Shown one piece after another: positions 7,319 through 7,813 of a stretch of DNA of 7,813 nucleotides. The stretch is taken from positions 1-7,813 of the forward strand of contig CAKTVN010000068.1 of assembly GCA_934623545.1 (NCBI GenBank), in the 5' to 3' direction. The notes under the pieces are model-generated. The model worked only from the letters and a program-made list of their open reading frames with translations, was not told the origin of the DNA and ran no database searches. A program made the position numbers and the translations under genes. Position 1 is the first letter of the stretch, and every line of letters starts with the position of its first letter. Source of the stretch: an uncultured Oscillospiraceae bacterium (GTDB lineage: Bacteria; Bacillota; Clostridia; Oscillospirales; Oscillospiraceae).

Positions 7319-7357
7319 TCATACGAAAAACGCTTCGCCGGTTTTCCGTTTGAGATT

Positions 7358-7684
7358 TTACCAGCGGTTCATGTTTTTCTCAAATTTTTCGGTATACGCG
7401 CACTTCAATTCCTCCGCACTGATGCCATAACAGAGCAAGACATCGTTGTAATACATGAGCACATCCGCCATCTCCTCAACCAGGTGCTTTCGCAGCGCTT
7501 CGTCCGATGCGGCGGCTTTTCCGCCGTGCTTCTTGACGATGTCGATCACCTCGCCGATCTCGCCGACCATCCACAGCAGCTTGTTCTGCCCGATCTCCGG
7601 GCAGATCGGCTCCCATTTGTCCCGATACCGCGCCTGAAGCGCCTGCTGCATCTGCTGCATTTCTCCGATGCTGAAATCCGCCAT
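7358..7684 (-). CDS. MazG-like nucleotide pyrophosphohydrolase
   Basis: This 108-aa, single-domain all-alpha protein belongs to the MazG/dUTPase-like NTP pyrophosphohydrolase fold. Members hydrolyse (d)NTPs to the monophosphate and pyrophosphate with Mg2+ held by an acidic cluster. The metal-binding signature is visible as E42-x-x-E45 in GEIGEVIDIVKK and E71-x-x-D74 in EEMADVLMYYND, joined by a short linker. The N-terminal half (MQQ..YRDKWEPICPE, roughly 9-30) and C-terminal MNRW resemble small MazG-like proteins common in Clostridia. There is no second MazG domain, so it is not the classical two-domain MazG. I chose the ATG at 7684 because GGAGG lies 8 nt upstream. The frame stays open another 43 codons to the window edge, but that stretch is A/T-rich and unlike the family. 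It stops at TAA, 161 nt before addB, with terminator-like structure between. The substrate cannot be told from sequence. Confidence 0.9.
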   Translation of the reverse strand: MADFSIGEMQQMQQALQARYRDKWEPICPEIGQNKLLWMVGEIGEVIDIVKKHGGKAAASDEALRKHLVEEMADVLMYYNDVLLCYGISAEELKCAYTEKFEKNMNRW

Positions 7685-7813
7685 GCCGCTTTCCTCCACA
7701 ATTCGTTTCTTTTTTTGTTTTATGGAAGCTCTGATTAAATCAACGGCTGTGGACGGCGAAAGATTTTTCGTCAAGACAAGGTTTGAAAAATGGCGGAATA
7801 CTTTGTGTATTTC
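7685..7813. other. A/T-rich leader upstream of the MazG-like gene
   Basis: This edge region is clearly richer in A/T than addAB. On the minus strand the MazG-like frame stays open through it, and another frame closes with TGA at 7773-7771. On the plus strand an ATG at 7790 with a weak AAGG upstream opens a frame (MAEYFVYF) that leaves the window. None is convincing. A weak minus-strand -10-like TTTAAT sits near 7734-7739, with only a poor -35 (CTTTCG) 17 nt upstream. TGATTAAATCA (7731-7741) is a small palindrome. The promoter of the MazG-like gene may lie here or outside the window. Confidence 0.4.
7693..7697 (-). promoter_or_regulatory. Shine-Dalgarno site of the MazG-like gene
   Basis: GGAGG on the minus strand, 8 nt upstream of the ATG at 7684, is the main reason for choosing that start although the frame is open further upstream. 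Confidence 0.8.

Noticed and set aside
3918..7322. Longer AddB starting at the ATG at 7322
   Set aside because: The added 42 codons would translate through the terminator hairpin and promoter. They match no AddB N-terminus, whereas the ATG at 7196 has a well-spaced GGAGG.
7790..7813. Start of a divergent plus-strand gene (MAEYFVYF)
   Set aside because: Only eight codons are visible, with a weak AAGG and no good promoter, so this cannot be told from chance.

Overview
The window looks chromosomal and comes from a GC-rich member of the Bacillota, most likely a Clostridia/Oscillospirales-type gut anaerobe. The evidence is the AddAB (rather than RecBCD) form of the recombination nuclease, strong GGAGG ribosome binding sites, a GC-rich third-position bias that opens long antisense frames, and short A/T-rich intergenic patches. 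The species cannot be named from the sequence alone.

All three confident genes lie on the minus strand and read from right to left. A small MazG-like nucleotide pyrophosphohydrolase (7358-7684) comes first. A 161-bp spacer follows, holding a perfect 14-bp palindrome, a probable terminator and an extended -10 promoter. Then come addB (3918-7196) and addA (359-3925), which overlap by 8 nt in ATGGCTGA and are almost certainly translationally coupled. The addA stop codon lies in the foot of a perfect 13-bp hairpin terminator. Beyond it, from about 360 down to 126, is a dense run of short hairpins, several with C-TNC-G tips, and at least one more minus-strand terminator. The outer edges (1-125 and 7685-7813) hold no gene that I can support firmly.

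AddA supplies the single SF1A helicase motor and one RecB-family nuclease domain. AddB supplies the second nuclease domain, the Fe-S staple and an inactivated helicase fold that reads Chi in characterised homologues. Together they resect double-strand breaks for RecA loading. Every AddA helicase and nuclease motif is intact. AddB has intact nuclease and Fe-S residues, but its usual N-terminal Walker A loop is replaced without any change of length. The MazG-like enzyme probably hydrolyses (d)NTPs and appears to be a separate transcription unit.

I see no undescribed multi-gene system, CRISPR array, mobile element, tRNA or rRNA. The points worth a second look are the AddB Walker A loss, the hairpin array downstream of addA, and the palindrome between the MazG-like gene and addB.
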